Source: SIG307 sp964545045 (GTDB taxonomy: Bacteria; Bacillota; Clostridia; Lachnospirales; Lachnospiraceae). Taken from it: a stretch of 64,000 nt of DNA. A program made the translations under genes and the position numbers. This document shows, piece by piece, positions 1 through 8,363 of the stretch (positions within the stretch are counted from its first letter, which is position 1; every line of letters starts with the position of its first letter). The DNA is taken from NCBI GenBank assembly GCA_964545045.1, contig CAZJEN010000009.1, forward strand, positions 1 through 64,000. The letters are read 5' to 3'. Below the pieces are notes generated by a model. The model saw only the letters and a list, made by a program, of their open reading frames with translations, was not told the DNA's origin and ran no database searches.

Positions 1-1
1 T

Positions 2-280
2 TCAGTTACTGATAATAGCGGAAACACAGGGGTTGTAGCAGTAGATGCGTATAATATGCGGATTGCTATGGAAACAAATGAGGTAATATGGGATTATGAT
101 ACGATTTTATATTCTTCTAAAGTTTATAGCAGCCCAGTTCGTTTGCTTGAAGACATTGGGTTATCAGGGCCTGCAAATGAGAATCCATGGGTAACTGAGG
201 CAATGCCGTTGGATTTGTATGGTGAAATATGGAATAAGTATGGATATGCTTTACTGGAGGTATCATTAGACACGAAGTAA
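2..280 (+). CDS. C-terminal part of an unknown protein
   Basis: The reading frame is open from the left edge of the window, so the gene begins outside. About 92 residues are visible, ending in LLEVSLDTK and a TAA stop. They are soluble-looking and acidic, with no membrane segment and no motif I recognise (a PWVTEAMPLDLYGEIW stretch is the most distinctive). An ATG at 56 could be mistaken for the start, but the frame continues upstream without a stop and no ribosome site precedes it. The function is unknown. The next gene lies about 110 bases downstream, after a weak hairpin, so this is probably the last gene of its transcript. Confidence 0.55.
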   Translation, partial: SVTDNSGNTGVVAVDAYNMRIAMETNEVIWDYDTILYSSKVYSSPVRLLEDIGLSGPANENPWVTEAMPLDLYGEIWNKYGYALLEVSLDTK

Positions 281-306
281 GAAAAATGATGTAAGTGATT
301 GCAAAA

Positions 307-339
307 GGCAGAGGATTATTTTCGGATAGTCTTCTGCCT
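307..339 (+). terminator. Weak hairpin after the first partial gene
   Basis: GGCAGAGGA at 308-316 can pair with TCTTCTGCC at 330-338, with one G-T pair. No clear T-run follows, so this may be a weak terminator or an RNA end stabiliser. Confidence 0.35.
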
Positions 340-387
340 GACTCATATTTGAAGAATAAAACTGTTAAAAGATAAAAGGAGACAGGT

Positions 388-2715
388 ATGAAAAAGAAAC
401 TAAGCATATGGATAGCAATAACTACCCTTATATTTGCCGGTTGCCAAGGCAGTACACCAACCAATGTACCGGTAAATACGCCGACAACAGAGCCGACAGC
501 TACGCTTACAACAGCTCCGGAAGCAACCGAGGCAGTGCAACCTACGAAAGAAGCAACTCCGACGGAAGCTCCGGAGATGACAAATATACCGGAAGAGACT
601 GCGATGCCGGAGCCAACGGAAGCACCGAAAATGACCGAAGTACCGGAGGCAACCCCAACACCGGAAGCAACTGCTACACCGGAAATAATTGTGACATCGG
701 AACCGACTGCGACCCCGGAGCCGACTGCAACGGCAGTACCTACCGAGGCTCCGACAAATACTCCGGTTCCAACGGCGACGCCGGAACCGACCGCAACACC
801 AAAGCCGACCGCAACACCAAAGCCGACTGCAACGCCAAAACCTACGGCAACGCCGAAGCCGACTGAGGCACCGCTTCCAGAAGGGCTGCGTTATAAACCT
901 CCGATGCCAGGTTCCATCGGAGAAAACAGGTATATAACGATTTCCGGTTACACCGGCACAGACAGTTATCTGGAAATACCGGGCATCATTAAGGGTGAAA
1001 TCGTAGCAGAGATTGGGAAGAACGCATTTAAGGACAATACGACGCTGGAGATCATCGTGATTCCGGAGGGCGTAACACATATATTGGATGGTGCGTTTAG
1101 CGGTTGTACGAATCTGAAGAATGTGGTATTTCCGGAGAGTTTGGTATTTTTGGGTTCTGCTTTTGAAAACTGTACCGGTTTGACTGAAATAAGTTTGCCT
1201 GATGATGTAGTATCGTTGTTTGGTACATTTACCGGTTGTACGAATCTGGAGACGGTTCAGTTGCCGAAGAATATAAGGAATCTGAACGGTACATTTAACG
1301 GATGTACGAGCTTGAAGGAAATCGTGCTCCCTGCAAGTATGGAGGAGATAGGCTACGGAGCATTTGCGGGATGTACAGGCTTAAAGACCTTTGAAATACC
1401 GAGTCATATAACTACCATAGGGGAACGTGCATTTCTGGATTCCGGTTTGACCTATATTGATATTCCGAAGAATATAGTTACTATTGAAACGTGTGCATTT
1501 ACAGATTGTACCGACTTAAAAAGTGTTACGCTTGCAGAAGGTGTAAAAAACATTGAGATGTCTGCCTTTTCCGGCTGTACCGGCTTGACCGAGATAGAGA
1601 TACCGGCTGGTGTAGAGGAAATAGAGATGGATGCGTTCAAAGATTGTGTCAATCTTAGGAAAATTGTATTGGGCGCAGATGTAAAGGTTTGCGATCCGGA
1701 TACAAAGTATGAGAATCTCGAAGAAATATGTATGTTGGACGGTGTGACCGTCTCCGGTGCATATAAAAATAGTAAAAATTTGAAACGTGTTACAATTCCG
1801 TCCACCATAGAAACGATTTCGGAAAATGCCTTTAAGAACTGTGAGAACCTGGAGGACATAATATTTAACGGTGAGCCGTCCGAGATAGGTGCAGGAGCAT
1901 TTGAAGGAACGTTGTGGCTGAAAAAACAAAAAGAAAAAACGGATATGGTTATTGTCGGTAATTATGTCCTTGCAGTAGCTGACAATGTAGAGCATCTGGT
2001 AATCCCGGATGGTGTAAAGGGAATCGGAAAGAATGCGTGCAAAGGAAATACGAATCTGAAAAGTGTAACCTGTCCAAATAGTTTGATTGAAATTCAGGAG
2101 AGTGCCTTCGATGAGTGTGCCAATCTGAGTAAGGTAGAGATGTCTGAGTCTTTAACGTATATCGGACACAGAGCATTTAAAAATTGTAAAGCCTTAGGAA
2201 GCATACTGTTACCGAAAACGCTGAAGTATTTGGGAATTGAAGCTTTTTATTCCTGCGGCCTGAAAAGTATTGAAGTACCGGGAAGTGTTACAACGCTGAA
2301 TAGCGGTGTGTTTTGGCAATGTAGTTATCTTGAGAAAGCAGTAATCGGTGAGGGAGTCATTCTTGTTGAAGATGATATGTTCTCGAATTGTTCGTCGTTG
2401 AAGGAAGTTGTGTTACCAAAGAGCATATGGCGAATCGGAATTTTCGCATTCTTTGGATGCAGTAGTCTGACAGAGATTCATCTTCCGGAAGGTGTGGAGC
2501 TGCTTGCGGCTTATTCCTTCAGAGAGTGTGATAATCTGAAAGCAATTATCCTTCCGAAAAGCGTGAGGACGATACAGGATAGCGTACCTGGAGGAGGGAT
2601 GCCGGAACTGGATCCGTTTGACAGGGATAACGAAGAACTGGTGCTTTATGTAACGGAAGATTCTTATGCGCACAAATATGCGAAGAAGGAAGGATTGAAG
2701 TATAGTATCAGATAG
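388..2715 (+). CDS. BspA-type leucine-rich-repeat surface lipoprotein
   Basis: A 775-residue secreted lipoprotein. The N terminus is a lipoprotein signal peptide with lipobox IFAGC (Cys at about residue 19), so it should be anchored to the outer face of the membrane. Residues about 25-165 form a Thr/Pro/Glu linker rich in PTATPKPTATP repeats, likely spanning the wall. The rest is a run of about 23-residue repeats of the LRR_5 (BspA/TpLRR) type, with units like IPEGVTHILDGAFSGCTNL recurring to near the C terminus. BspA-type proteins in gut bacteria and protists bind host proteins or surfaces; the ligand here cannot be told. The start at 388 follows AAAGGAGACAGGT. It is a single gene with a strong terminator behind it. 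Confidence 0.85.
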   Translation: MKKKLSIWIAITTLIFAGCQGSTPTNVPVNTPTTEPTATLTTAPEATEAVQPTKEATPTEAPEMTNIPEETAMPEPTEAPKMTEVPEATPTPEATATPEIIVTSEPTATPEPTATAVPTEAPTNTPVPTATPEPTATPKPTATPKPTATPKPTATPKPTEAPLPEGLRYKPPMPGSIGENRYITISGYTGTDSYLEIPGIIKGEIVAEIGKNAFKDNTTLEIIVIPEGVTHILDGAFSGCTNLKNVVFPESLVFLGSAFENCTGLTEISLPDDVVSLFGTFTGCTNLETVQLPKNIRNLNGTFNGCTSLKEIVLPASMEEIGYGAFAGCTGLKTFEIPSHITTIGERAFLDSGLTYIDIPKNIVTIETCAFTDCTDLKSVTLAEGVKNIEMSAFSGCTGLTEIEIPAGVEEIEMDAFKDCVNLRKIVLGADVKVCDPDTKYENLEEICMLDGVTVSGAYKNSKNLKRVTIPSTIETISENAFKNCENLEDIIFNGEPSEIGAGAFEGTLWLKKQKEKTDMVIVGNYVLAVADNVEHLVIPDGVKGIGKNACKGNTNLKSVTCPNSLIEIQESAFDECANLSKVEMSESLTYIGHRAFKNCKALGSILLPKTLKYLGIEAFYSCGLKSIEVPGSVTTLNSGVFWQCSYLEKAVIGEGVILVEDDMFSNCSSLKEVVLPKSIWRIGIFAFFGCSSLTEIHLPEGVELLAAYSFRECDNLKAIILPKSVRTIQDSVPGGGMPELDPFDRDNEELVLYVTEDSYAHKYAKKEGLKYSIR
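466..882 (+). repeat. Pro-Thr linker minisatellite inside the LRR lipoprotein
   Basis: The DNA is a degenerate tandem repeat of about 18 bases encoding (P-T-A-T-P-K/E). The last units, about 781-860, are nearly identical to each other, which suggests recent expansion. The same linker code recurs in several other lipoproteins of the window. Confidence 0.8.
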
Positions 2716-2775
2716 TATGGAAGAGCAGGAATTCGTTATATAACCCAGTAATGGTTTAAAGCTAAGGATTGTTTT

Positions 2776-2809
2776 GGGACAAGGTGGTATGCCTTGTCCC
2801 GCTTTTTTT
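2776..2809 (+). terminator. Intrinsic terminator of the LRR lipoprotein gene
   Basis: GGGACAAGG (2776-2784) pairs with CCTTGTCCC (2792-2800) and is followed by GCTTTTTTT. Confidence 0.9.
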
Positions 2810-2859
2810 GTGTGAAATTATGTTGGATGAGATATTAAAAATAGATTTCCGGAGGCGAT

Positions 2860-2948
2860 AAGGTGTTTGACATTGGTCTTACCAAACGGAAGAATTTCGT
2901 ACAGGTCTCTCTGGCAAAGTATAATAGGGTGTCTTGTTAAGGTGTCAC
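2860..2948 (+). repeat. Left-end AAGGTGT repeats, probable integrase arm sites
   Basis: AAGGTGT occurs at 2860-2866, a related GGGTGTC at 2927-2933 and AAGGTGTCAC at 2939-2948. The last is matched exactly, in inverted orientation, by GTGACACCTT at 8224-8233 beyond the integrase. Short repeats of this kind at both ends are what the N-terminal arm-binding domain of Tn916-type integrases recognises. That assignment is inference. Confidence 0.5.
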
Positions 2949-3069
2949 GGAGTGGAAATAGGTCTTTATACTAGGTGCTATTTGATTCTCTTTATAAATA
3001 GATACTACATAATAATATCAGCTACCATGAAACACATTATTAAAAGTAACAAAGAGGTAACATCATAAT

Positions 3070-3083
3070 AACACTAAAGTGTT
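3070..3083 (+). other. Palindrome upstream of the first element gene, possible oriT
   Basis: AACACTAAAGTGTT is a perfect palindrome 15 bases upstream of the first gene of the element. MobV relaxases nick beside small inverted repeats upstream of mob operons, at sites resembling AGTGTG/TTA, so AAGTGTTGG here is a candidate. A second hairpin at 3592-3610 is nearer to mob. Confidence 0.3.
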
Positions 3084-3098
3084 GGGAAGGAGCGAAAT

Positions 3099-3587
3099 AT
3101 GCAGGATACAGATAGGCGTGTAATCACGCAGAAGGAAGTCATTGGTTATTCCAGGGAAGAACTGCTTACATTTTTACGACAGTTTGAAGGCCAGGGGAGA
3201 ACAAAGGAGTTTAGTTTAAAGGCAGCATCAAAGGAAAAGAAGAATGCCGGCGAGACGTTTGACTATGACTTTTCCTGGAGTTGGCTTGTCGGTCAGGCAA
3301 AGTTAAAAGGGATTGTATACGGTGAGGGCCATCGGTGGCGTGTTTTGGAATCTGTCGAAGATGTTTCGGTCGGGGCGGAGAAAAAAGAGGTAGTAGTAAT
3401 TGGGAAGAAGGTGCCGACGCAGAAGCGTACTATGGTGGTTTCAGAAGAGGTGTTGAAGTTATGGGATGAAGTACTGAAGGACAAGCCATGTAAAGCCGAA
3501 TTTCTTTCCATTGCAATGGAAAGATTTATCCGGGAATTGCAGGACGGGAATGTGGTAATTCAGTTTTCTTTCGATGTTTTTCAGTGA
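3099..3587 (+). CDS. Small unknown protein encoded upstream of the relaxase
   Basis: 162 residues, start preceded by GGGAAGGAGCG. It is mostly charged and soluble, without membrane segments. A short aromatic block (FDYDFSWSWLVGQAK, about residues 53-67) and a C-terminal helical stretch (SEEVLKLWDEVLKD, then CKAEFLSIAMERFIREL) are the most distinctive parts. I do not recognise the family. Its place directly before a MobV relaxase and beside two palindromes would suit an accessory DNA-binding protein of the relaxosome or an element regulator, but this is only context. The gene is 111 bases from mob. Confidence 0.6.
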   Translation: MQDTDRRVITQKEVIGYSREELLTFLRQFEGQGRTKEFSLKAASKEKKNAGETFDYDFSWSWLVGQAKLKGIVYGEGHRWRVLESVEDVSVGAEKKEVVVIGKKVPTQKRTMVVSEEVLKLWDEVLKDKPCKAEFLSIAMERFIRELQDGNVVIQFSFDVFQ

Positions 3588-3591
3588 AGAG

Positions 3592-3610
3592 GGAGTAGTA
3601 ACACTACTCC
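3592..3610 (+). other. Hairpin between the small protein and mob genes, possible oriT
   Basis: GGAGTAGT (3592-3599) and ACTACTCC (3603-3610) form an 8-base-pair stem with a 3-base loop, 89 bases upstream of the relaxase start. No T-run follows, so it is not a typical terminator. It may be part of the transfer origin or an mRNA processing hairpin. Confidence 0.35.
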
Positions 3611-3698
3611 AAGCTTGAGGTTGAGAAATTAGAAGGATACTTTCGGAAGGATTAAGAGAAGGTTGAACGGATATGCATGAAAAGAAAGGAGTGTTAAC

Positions 3699-5447
3699 AT
3701 GCGTCAGGATAATTTTTCTTATAGAGTGGCAGAGGCTTGCTTTTATGAAGTGATGAGAGTGATTAAAGGTTCCACATCGAATTGGTCGATAGCAAGAGAA
3801 GGAAATGCTTTGATTCGTCCGGAAAGGACGCCGGATAATTATGAGATTATTCCTCATCACAAGGGGTTGAATCCGATGAACATCGGAATAGAGGATCGTG
3901 GTAAGGCTATTGCAGCGTATCATAAGGCAGTGACTGGCAGAAGTGCAAGGATGAATGGGCAGGAGAAGCAACTTTCAAAAGCGGTCGGTTTGATTGTTTC
4001 TTTACCGAGAACTTATCTTACGATAGATTATGGTCTTACGGAAGCGGAATATGCTGCGATTGCACATAAGATAGAACGTGATGGAAAGGAAGAACCAAAT
4101 TCATATTACTATAAGTCTGCGATGAAAAAGATTCAAGACTACAGGTATAGCGAAGAAGAGAAAAAGATGATACGAGAGTTTTTTGAAGCTGCATTCGAGT
4201 CGTGGTTGATTGTTGCCGGCATACGTTGTCAGGATGTACTGTTTGCAGTGGTACATATGGACGAATCCTTTCCTCATCTTCACATCATGGCACTACCAAC
4301 CTTTATAAAAGAGAATGGTGAAGTAACATTTTCGGCAGATAAGTATAATTATAAAAGAACACACTATTACGACACGCTTCACACTAAAATGATACAAGAG
4401 ATGGCTCAACGTGGTATCGACGCTAGTGGACTTGTGAACGGAGTTACTAAGGGGAAAGGTTTCCGTCCGGCAGATTTTTCGAAAGAACAGAGAGAAGAAG
4501 GCGTGAGACAGGCGCGGGAACTTTCGATATTAAATCGGCAAAAAGAAGCGGTGCTTCAGGCTGTGGAAGCTACAGAGGTGGATTTGATGATACAACAAAA
4601 TGCGTGTATGGGAATGACCGAGAGTGTGGAACTGCTGGAGGAACAGAGGTTAGAGGCTAAGAATAATCAAGAAAAGCTGTTGTCGGAGAATGAGACTCTT
4701 GCGAATGAGATTGAGTCAAAGAAGTCGGAACTTGCAATGGTGGACGGTGAAATCGTTATGGGACAAAAAGAACTTTCAGAAATTGCGAGAAAGCGCTCTG
4801 AGATGCTGGGGATAACGGAAAAGGAATTAAAGAAGTACCGGAAGGAACTCCAGAGAATACAGAAGACAGGTGACAGACCGAATATAACACAGTATGAATA
4901 TGAGCGCCTGTTGAATACTGTAAGGATTCGTGAAGAACTTGCCCAGGAGAGAGAAAAGCTGGAAGAAGATAGAAAGAATATTGACCGGATAGTTGCAGAG
5001 CGGGCGCGAGAAATGTTTCCGGAAGAACTGAAACAGGCAAAAAAGGACAAGGAGTATTGTGATTTTTGGCTTCCGAAGGCGGAGATTCTGGATACTTGTG
5101 AAAATGAACTGGCAAGACGGATGGACTTACTTATTGAACGGGAGAAAGAGGTCACGCAACGCGAAGGAGCATTGGAAGAAGTTGTAGAAGTCCGTGCACA
5201 GATTCTTTTACGGGAGATGAAAGAGAAGTTCTTTAAAATGGTGGTTGACGCGATTATAAAACTGAAAAATGCAATTACAAAAGTTCTTGGGGACATTTTG
5301 GCTTTTGAAATCAGGGAAAGAGTGAATGGGGCTATAAATCAGGAGATTGACCGGTTCGTAGAAAATCTGGATGGTATGTGTCACGAGAAAGCTGATGGAA
5401 CAGAAGGAATCGCGCCGGAAGAATGGGATATCGTGGATGAGGAGTAG
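3699..5447 (+). CDS. mobV: MobV-family relaxase (Pre/Mob)
   Basis: 582-residue DNA relaxase that would nick the transfer origin and lead the cut strand into the recipient. The signature motif HxDExxPHxH is seen as HMDESFPHLH, His186 to His195, which fixes it in the MobV (Pre/Mob, PF01076) family. An upstream block GLNPMNIGIEDRGKA (about residues 56-70) precedes it. From about residue 265 on, the protein is a long Glu/Lys-rich coiled coil, usual for MobV C-terminal halves. The start at 3699 follows AAAGGAGTG. The neighbours are a small protein before it and an HD-domain protein after it. The lack of any type IV secretion gene means transfer depends on another element. Confidence 0.9.
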   Translation: MRQDNFSYRVAEACFYEVMRVIKGSTSNWSIAREGNALIRPERTPDNYEIIPHHKGLNPMNIGIEDRGKAIAAYHKAVTGRSARMNGQEKQLSKAVGLIVSLPRTYLTIDYGLTEAEYAAIAHKIERDGKEEPNSYYYKSAMKKIQDYRYSEEEKKMIREFFEAAFESWLIVAGIRCQDVLFAVVHMDESFPHLHIMALPTFIKENGEVTFSADKYNYKRTHYYDTLHTKMIQEMAQRGIDASGLVNGVTKGKGFRPADFSKEQREEGVRQARELSILNRQKEAVLQAVEATEVDLMIQQNACMGMTESVELLEEQRLEAKNNQEKLLSENETLANEIESKKSELAMVDGEIVMGQKELSEIARKRSEMLGITEKELKKYRKELQRIQKTGDRPNITQYEYERLLNTVRIREELAQEREKLEEDRKNIDRIVAERAREMFPEELKQAKKDKEYCDFWLPKAEILDTCENELARRMDLLIEREKEVTQREGALEEVVEVRAQILLREMKEKFFKMVVDAIIKLKNAITKVLGDILAFEIRERVNGAINQEIDRFVENLDGMCHEKADGTEGIAPEEWDIVDEE

Positions 5448-5462
5448 GGGAATAGTGGTTTA

Positions 5463-5500
5463 AACAAGGAAACGGGCTCGATGGAGTCCGTTTCCTTGTT
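5463..5500 (+). terminator. Long hairpin behind mob
   Basis: AACAAGGAAACGG (5463-5475) pairs perfectly over 13 bases with CCGTTTCCTTGTT (5488-5500). Only GGTTC follows, not a T-run, so it is either a weak terminator or an RNA-stabilising structure. Confidence 0.55.
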
Positions 5501-5610
5501 GGTTCAAGTGACATCGAAGAGCGTTTTCTCACAGAACCGAGGTGCGAAATATATTCCACATAATGTATGTGTAACAAATAAACACAGATTCCAGAAAGGA
5601 GACAAGAATT

Positions 5611-6384
5611 ATGAGTATGCAGGATTTAAACAGGAACAAACAGAATCAAACCAGATTCGAAGAATTGATGAGACAGGTTAATCGTGAAGGTAAAGAAGAA
5701 TTGTTGAAGTATATAAAAGAAGAAACAGACTTCTTTACAGCACCGGCATCTACAAATTTTCACTTGGCATGTGAAGGAGGATTATTGCAGCATAGTCTGA
5801 ATGTTTATGACTGCCTTATGCTGAAAAAGCAGAATCCGGTGTGGGAACCGATATTAAGAGATGTACCACAAGAAAGTCTTATTATAGTATCACTTTTGCA
5901 TGACCTGTGTAAGGCAAACTTCTATGTAAAAGGAACAAAGAACGTAAAGACATATGATCCGGAAAAGGTGGCTGCTGCAGAGAAATGGCAGGTGAAGCAT
6001 GATGCGCAGGGAGATTTTATTTGGGAAACCGTGCCGGGGTATCGCATTGAAGATAGTTTACCGCTGGGGCATGGAGAGAAGAGTGTCATCATGACTCTTG
6101 CTTACATGAACTTAACGGAGGAGGAGCAACTTGCGATTCGTTGGCACATGGCGTTCTCGGAAGAAAAGTCCACATATAGTTCGGTGGGGAAAGCAATCGA
6201 GTTATATCCTATAGTGCTAAGTTTACATGAGGCTGACGTAGAGGCTTCAAAGCTGTTCGAGGACGTTTCCGGAAATAAGTACTTTGCCGAGATGGTGACA
6301 CAGCTTGTTCGCGTACAGAAACGTGAAGAATGTGCCCCGGTTCATGATACAGTGGTTGATGATGATGAGTTTCCGTTTCATTAG
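5611..6384 (+). CDS. HD-domain phosphohydrolase of a mobile element
   Basis: 257 residues with a metal-dependent HD domain: His61 in LLQHSLNV, the His97-Asp98 doublet in SLLHDLCK, and further histidines in LPLGHGEKS and AIRWHM. The order resembles the HD domain of YhaM-type 3'-5' exoribonucleases and related phage and element proteins, but no OB-fold precedes it here. The substrate is therefore unknown; a nucleotide or RNA phosphoester is likely. The start at 5611 follows AGAAAGGAGACAAGAATT. A second methionine is two codons in. It sits between mob and xis/int with its own terminator at 6427, so it is probably cargo or an accessory function rather than part of integration. Confidence 0.75.
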   Translation: MSMQDLNRNKQNQTRFEELMRQVNREGKEELLKYIKEETDFFTAPASTNFHLACEGGLLQHSLNVYDCLMLKKQNPVWEPILRDVPQESLIIVSLLHDLCKANFYVKGTKNVKTYDPEKVAAAEKWQVKHDAQGDFIWETVPGYRIEDSLPLGHGEKSVIMTLAYMNLTEEEQLAIRWHMAFSEEKSTYSSVGKAIELYPIVLSLHEADVEASKLFEDVSGNKYFAEMVTQLVRVQKREECAPVHDTVVDDDEFPFH

Positions 6385-6426
6385 TAATAGGAACCTGTGG
6401 GAGTGAGATTTATTAAATTTTTTTGG

Positions 6427-6466
6427 AAGGGACATGATTATTACAGAAGATGGTCATGTCCTTTTC
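6427..6466 (+). terminator. Terminator after the HD-domain gene
   Basis: GGACATGA (6430-6437) pairs with TCATGTCC (6454-6461), extended by three weaker pairs to AAG/TTT, followed by a short TTTT run. Confidence 0.7.
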
Positions 6467-6495
6467 GAGACTAAAGAGAAATAGTAATAGAAAAA

Positions 6496-6576
6496 TGACA
6501 TCCGTGAGAATTATCGAGAGGACAATATATAGTAGGGTGAAAAAATCCAGCCGAAAAAGAGTGACATTCCGGAGAA
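6496..6576 (+). repeat. Related 15-base words before the excisionase gene
   Basis: TGACATCCGTGAGAA at 6496-6510 and TGACATTCCGGAGAA at 6562-6576 are similar words 66 bases apart, upstream of the excisionase-like gene. They could be binding sites for that protein or for a regulator. Two copies only, so the support is slight. The rest of 6385-6628 shows nothing else. Confidence 0.3.
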
Positions 6577-6628
6577 ATTTACTTGCCCCACAATCATAGT
6601 AGAATACTTGGGAAAGGAGAGGAGTGCT

Positions 6629-6841
6629 ATGGAGAACATTCCTACAGACGATATTCCGGTATGGCAGCGGTACACTTTGACGATTGAAGAGGCGGCCCGG
6701 TATTACCATATCGGAGAGGGCAAGCTTAGAAGTATCGTTGCAGAGCATCAGACGGAAGATTTTTATCTTGCGATTGGAAATCGTGTGCTTTTGAAGAGGG
6801 TGCTTTTTGAAAATTTCTTGAATGTGGCGACGGTGCTGTAG
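6629..6841 (+). CDS. xis: Excisionase-like small DNA-binding protein
   Basis: 70 residues, counted from the ATG at 6629, which follows GGAAAGGAGAGG. A longer frame from 6608 has no better ribosome site. The middle (LTIEEAARYYHIGEGKLRSI) is a helix-turn-helix of the winged-helix excisionase type, and the tail NRVLLKRVLFENFL fits the usual Tn916-family Xis ending. Such proteins bend DNA at the element ends and steer the integrase toward excision. The gene is directly followed by the integrase, the normal xis-int order. The position and size support the call more than any single residue. Confidence 0.8.
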   Translation: MENIPTDDIPVWQRYTLTIEEAARYYHIGEGKLRSIVAEHQTEDFYLAIGNRVLLKRVLFENFLNVATVL

Positions 6842-6941
6842 TAAAAAGTTTTGTGAATTAGTGGTGGAAAGAGACAATGGTCTGTGGTATGATTAATATG
6901 TGGACTTATTTCTCTTTCCATCCCAATGGAAAGGAGAGAAT

Positions 6942-8198
6942 ATGAGCGAGAAGAGGAAAGACACTCAAGGACGTGTTTTACGTAATGGCGAGGTGCAGCT
7001 GGCTGACGGACGGTATCGTTTTAAGTACACTGATTCCGACGGTAAGGAAAAGTATGTGTATAGTTGGAGATTAAGGGAGACGGACCCTATGCCGGATACA
7101 AAACGGAAGGATTTGTCGTTACGTGAAAAGGAAAAACAGATTGAGCGTGCCCAGTTTGAAGGACTTGTACCTAACGGCGGAAATCTTACGGTATTGAAGC
7201 TGGTGGAACAGTATATATCTACCAAAGTAGGGGTGAGGCAGTCTACACGTACCGGTTATCAGACTGTAATTAATATTTTGAAGCAGGATGCTTTTGGCAG
7301 TTTGCGTATCGACAAAGTTAAGACAGTAGACGCAAAAGCGTGGCTTATAAAGTTACAAGCGGAAGGTAGGGGCTACAGTTCGATACATTCGATTCGAGGA
7401 GTCCTTAGGCCTGCGTTTGAGACGGCTTATCAAGATGATCTTATCAGAAAGAATCCGTTTCAGTTCGAGTTGGCGACCGTTGTTGTGAATGACAGCGTGA
7501 CAAGGGATGCGATTACAAGAAATCAAGAAAAGGCTCTTTTGCGGTTTATTGAAGAGGATAAGCACTTTTGCAGGTATTATGATGTGATTTACATTATTCT
7601 TAACACAGGCCTTCGTATCTCCGAATTTTGCGGGTTGAGAATAAAGGATATCGAGTTTAAGGAAAAGCGTATTAACGTTGATCATCAGCTGTTGCGCCAT
7701 TCGGATATGAGGTATGAGGTTTTGGAACCGAAGACCGAGAGTGGAAAACGCTATGTTCCGATGACAAAAGAAGTGGCAGAGTGTTTTAAAAGAATCATTG
7801 CCAAACGCAAGAAAGTGGCGAAAGAGCCTGTGATAGACGGGTACAGCGGATTCCTTTGTCTGGATAAGAACGGAATGCCTATGGTTGCACTACACTGGGA
7901 GAAGTACATGCAGCATATCAGGGAAAAGTATAATAAGATATACAAAGAGGAGCTACCTTGTATTACCCCTCATGTTTGTAGGCATACGTATTGTTCCAAG
8001 ATGGCGAAGTCGGGAATGAATCCTAAGACGTTACAGTATATTATGGGACATTCGGATATCAGTGTTACTTTAAATACTTATACACATTTGAAGTATGAGG
8101 ATGTGGAAGCGGAAGCAGATAGGGTGACGAACAATCCGGATGACAATTCGTTTGATGTTTCCGGATGGATTGGAGATTTTAAGCCGAGGAAGCGCTAA
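6942..8198 (+). CDS. int: Tn916-type tyrosine integrase
   Basis: 418 residues from the ATG at 6942, which follows GAAAGGAGAGAAT. The 14 codons upstream of it (from 6900) look like untranslated leader. The N-terminal part (RVLRNGEVQLADGRYRFKY) matches the arm-binding domain of Tn916 integrases, followed by a SAM-like core-binding domain. The catalytic domain shows the Arg in NTGLRISEF (about residue 224), HVCRH (about 343-347), the second His in MGHSDIS (about 369) and the nucleophilic Tyr in NTYTHL (about 379). All catalytic residues are present, so the enzyme should be active in inserting and excising the element. Its probable arm sites lie just beyond its stop codon and at the left end. Confidence 0.93.
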   Translation: MSEKRKDTQGRVLRNGEVQLADGRYRFKYTDSDGKEKYVYSWRLRETDPMPDTKRKDLSLREKEKQIERAQFEGLVPNGGNLTVLKLVEQYISTKVGVRQSTRTGYQTVINILKQDAFGSLRIDKVKTVDAKAWLIKLQAEGRGYSSIHSIRGVLRPAFETAYQDDLIRKNPFQFELATVVVNDSVTRDAITRNQEKALLRFIEEDKHFCRYYDVIYIILNTGLRISEFCGLRIKDIEFKEKRINVDHQLLRHSDMRYEVLEPKTESGKRYVPMTKEVAECFKRIIAKRKKVAKEPVIDGYSGFLCLDKNGMPMVALHWEKYMQHIREKYNKIYKEELPCITPHVCRHTYCSKMAKSGMNPKTLQYIMGHSDISVTLNTYTHLKYEDVEAEADRVTNNPDDNSFDVSGWIGDFKPRKR

Positions 8199-8204
8199 AA
8201 AAGT

Positions 8205-8247
8205 AAGGTGTATAAAAAAGTGGGTGACACCTTTTTGTACACCTTTT
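8205..8247 (+). repeat. Right-end ACACCTT/AAGGTGT repeats, probable integrase arm sites
   Basis: AAGGTGTA at 8205-8212 is mirrored by TACACCTT at 8238-8245, and GTGACACCTT at 8224-8233 lies between. The last is the exact inverse of AAGGTGTCAC at 2939-2948. The cluster starts seven bases after the integrase stop codon. It could also act as a terminator hairpin for int. Confidence 0.55.
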
Positions 8248-8363
8248 GCCCGGAAAAACATAAAACAATATAAGGAAATATGAAAAAATACTTGGAAATA
8301 TGAACGGATTATAAAAAGATAAAAAACGCCGGAAAGCGGCATAAATAAAGGAGTTTGATTGAA

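Larger units (their letters stand above)
2826..8300 (+). mobile_element. Integrative mobilizable element with MobV relaxase and Tn916-type integrase
   Basis: The block holds, all on the plus strand, a small unknown protein, a MobV relaxase, an HD-domain protein, an excisionase-like protein and a tyrosine integrase. It lies between the terminator of the LRR gene and the tyrosine phosphatase gene. There are no coupling protein or mating-pore genes, so it would need a helper conjugative element. The ends are approximate: AAGGTGT-type repeats near 2860-2948 and 8205-8245 look like integrase arm sites. I could not find a convincing long direct repeat marking attL and attR, as expected for Tn916-type integrases, which use short AT-rich targets. 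The 383 bases from 2716 to 3098 hold no gene, only the terminator, the arm sites and a palindrome at 3070. Confidence 0.8.

Noticed and set aside
400..1080. Long minus-strand frame opposite the LRR lipoprotein
   Set aside because: It mirrors the repetitive linker, is Arg/Cys rich and has no start signal.
2810..8360. Long direct repeats as attL/attR of the mobile element
   Set aside because: Only short AT-rich words and the AAGGTGT arm-like sites recur; no repeat long enough to name as a core site was found.
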